DNA from: Orthonyx spaldingii
Lineage: Eukaryota > Chordata > Aves > Passeriformes > Orthonychidae
Direction of reading: 5' to 3'
Assembly (NCBI GenBank): GCA_013397795.1
Contig: VZTJ01001774.1
Coordinates: forward strand, 1,008,787-1,072,786
Length of the DNA stretch: 64,000 nucleotides
Every line of letters starts with the position of its first letter. Position 1 is the stretch's first letter. The translations under genes were made by a program, and so were the position numbers. The notes beneath the pieces were generated by a model. It saw nothing but the letters and a program-made list of their open reading frames with translations. It was not told where the DNA came from and made no database searches. Shown here piece after piece: positions 63,003-64,000 of this stretch.

Positions 63003-63335
63003 TTAATGAACCATGCTTAAAGTGACTGCACTCTGAGTCACAGCTGACACATCTGTCACTCCAGGTGCCACAGCAAGCTCAGAGTTACAGGACCAGGGTG
63101 AACCTGTGCCAGTGGCAAAGGCTACCAAGAGACCTGATGTGATGGAGGCTGGAATAGGAACATTGCTGACAGAAGGAAAATTTATTGTCTCTATACCTTG
63201 AATGTCTTCTAGTTGTTTACTGTGGCACAAGAGCATTGAAATAAGAAATGTAGTACAGGCTTTGCTCTGAAAGGAGAGATACCAAGCTGAGAAAGATGAG
63301 TTAAGATTAGAAAAGGGCAGCAGTTTCAGTGACAC
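63003..63335 (-). other. Open frame of 110 codons, probably not a gene
   Basis: The frame has an ATG and a stop and translates to a mostly hydrophobic, serine- and valine-rich sequence. The stretch FPSVSNVPIPASITSGLL and the following residues are less repetitive than in most chance frames here. I recognise no family, signal or membrane segment. It has no island or promoter upstream. It could be part of a non-coding transcript, an old processed copy, or chance. Confidence 0.15.
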
Positions 63336-63706
63336 TTAGATATTATTGCAGATTTATCTATTTCACTGAGGTATTTGCTCATTGAAAACACTGAAGCATT
63401 TTAAAAATACATATGAAAATATTATTTTTTATTTGAAATTGCTGCATTATTTTTTAAATTTGATTGAATACCGTTTAAGAATCTTAAAATTGAAGCAAAA
63501 TCCATTATATGCTATCAAATACTAACATATTGTTTACGTAATGTTAAAATAGTGAAAAAAATTGCATTTCCAAAAAGCTGGAAAATAAGTTATTTGTCCA
63601 GCTCATGATATAAGTATTGTAGAATAGATGAAAATTATTGAAGTGATTAAAAAAAATTTGGATACAATTACAGTGTTCTACAGAAACATGCAGAAAAGCC
63701 AGAGAC
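63336..63706. other. Non-coding AT-rich sequence
   Basis: Very AT-rich, with no gene, repeat array or recognisable element. Confidence 0.7.
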
Positions 63707-63725
63707 TTTTTTTTTTTTTTTTTTT
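63707..63725. repeat. Poly-T tract (19 T)
   Basis: An uninterrupted run of 19 T, one of the seven long T tracts on this strand. No element body is seen beside it. Confidence 0.9.
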
Positions 63726-63785
63726 CATATGCCTGTGTTCCTTGGTTCATGCTATTCTACGTGTTTTAAGCTTTCATTTTAAAAT

Positions 63786-63991
63786 GAATTCCTGGGGTTT
63801 TGCCTGTTGCAGTGATACAGATGTCACCGTGCAGACAGACACCCTGTCATGTTGAATTTAGTCTTGCGGAAAGGTGTCTCCAGACAAACAATAACAGCAG
63901 CAAAAGTGGGACTGCCATGTTCCTACATCACGTCCTCTACAATGAGCACTTCACAGTCTACTTGCAACCATTTACAGTCAAACCTAATTAA
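63786..63991. promoter_or_regulatory. Candidate conserved element at window edge
   Basis: The composition shifts abruptly from AT-rich to balanced. Motif-like words are dense: a SOX-like CAAACAATAACA core (near 63887), paired GACAGACACCC, ATCACGTCC (CRE/E-box-like) and CCTAATTAAACAC (homeodomain). A 63-codon + strand frame spans it but shows no domain. The block may continue beyond the window. Confidence 0.3.
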
Positions 63992-64000
63992 ACACAAGCA

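Noticed and set aside
1..64000. Endogenous retrovirus, CRISPR array, tRNA or rRNA gene
   Set aside because: No gag/pol-like frame, paired LTR, direct-repeat/spacer array or cloverleaf-like gene was seen on reading; the only regular array is the 65-bp minisatellite, which has no spacers.

Overview
The window reads as non-coding vertebrate nuclear DNA, most likely from a bird. It is AT-rich, has low repeat density, and has no operon-like gene packing, no dense coding frames and no rRNA or tRNA that I can recognise. The clade call rests on one short fragment at 41474-41516 that matches the reverse complement of the 3' end of avian CR1 LINEs, and on the absence of mammalian-type SINEs. I cannot support a single protein-coding gene or exon. 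The longest open frames (100-154 codons) show no recognisable domain, and many overlap open frames on the other strand, as chance frames do. The window therefore looks like a gene desert or the inside of a very large intron. Seven T runs of 14 or more lie on the + strand and I saw no A runs of that length, which weakly favours an intron of a + strand gene.

Layout. Positions 1-12150 are ordinary AT-rich sequence with a terminal T run, a nested palindrome near 1.5 kb, a 22-bp tandem duplication near 6.1 kb and a possible conserved element near 8.9-9.1 kb. Positions 12155-13226 are the most structured locus: one copy of an exact 22-bp repeat, a 77-nt inverted repeat, and a CpG-island-like block carrying the second copy of the 22-bp repeat. 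Positions 13.3-25.3 kb are ordinary except for a GC-rich hairpin at 14.7 kb, a CpG-rich imperfect tandem duplication at 21.0 kb and a hairpin at 24.5 kb. Positions 25.3-36.9 kb hold several blocks that look like conserved regulatory elements, plus two CTCF-like sites near 32 kb. At 39246-39570 there are five apparently identical 65-bp repeats. At 46512-46513 there is a two-base assembly gap between poly-T tracts whose flanks look like two reads of the same sequence. Two more CTCF-like sites lie at 50.7 and 53.2 kb, a cluster of three small hairpins at 54.7 kb, and further regulatory-looking blocks at 55.3-56.2 kb and 63.8-64.0 kb.

No genes can be shown to work together. The nearest thing to a system is the 12.2-13.2 kb locus: a CpG-rich, promoter-like block, a repeated splice-donor-like palindrome and a long hairpin, which could be an unannotated non-coding transcription unit. 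That is inference. Conservation claims are judgements by eye, because no alignment could be run.
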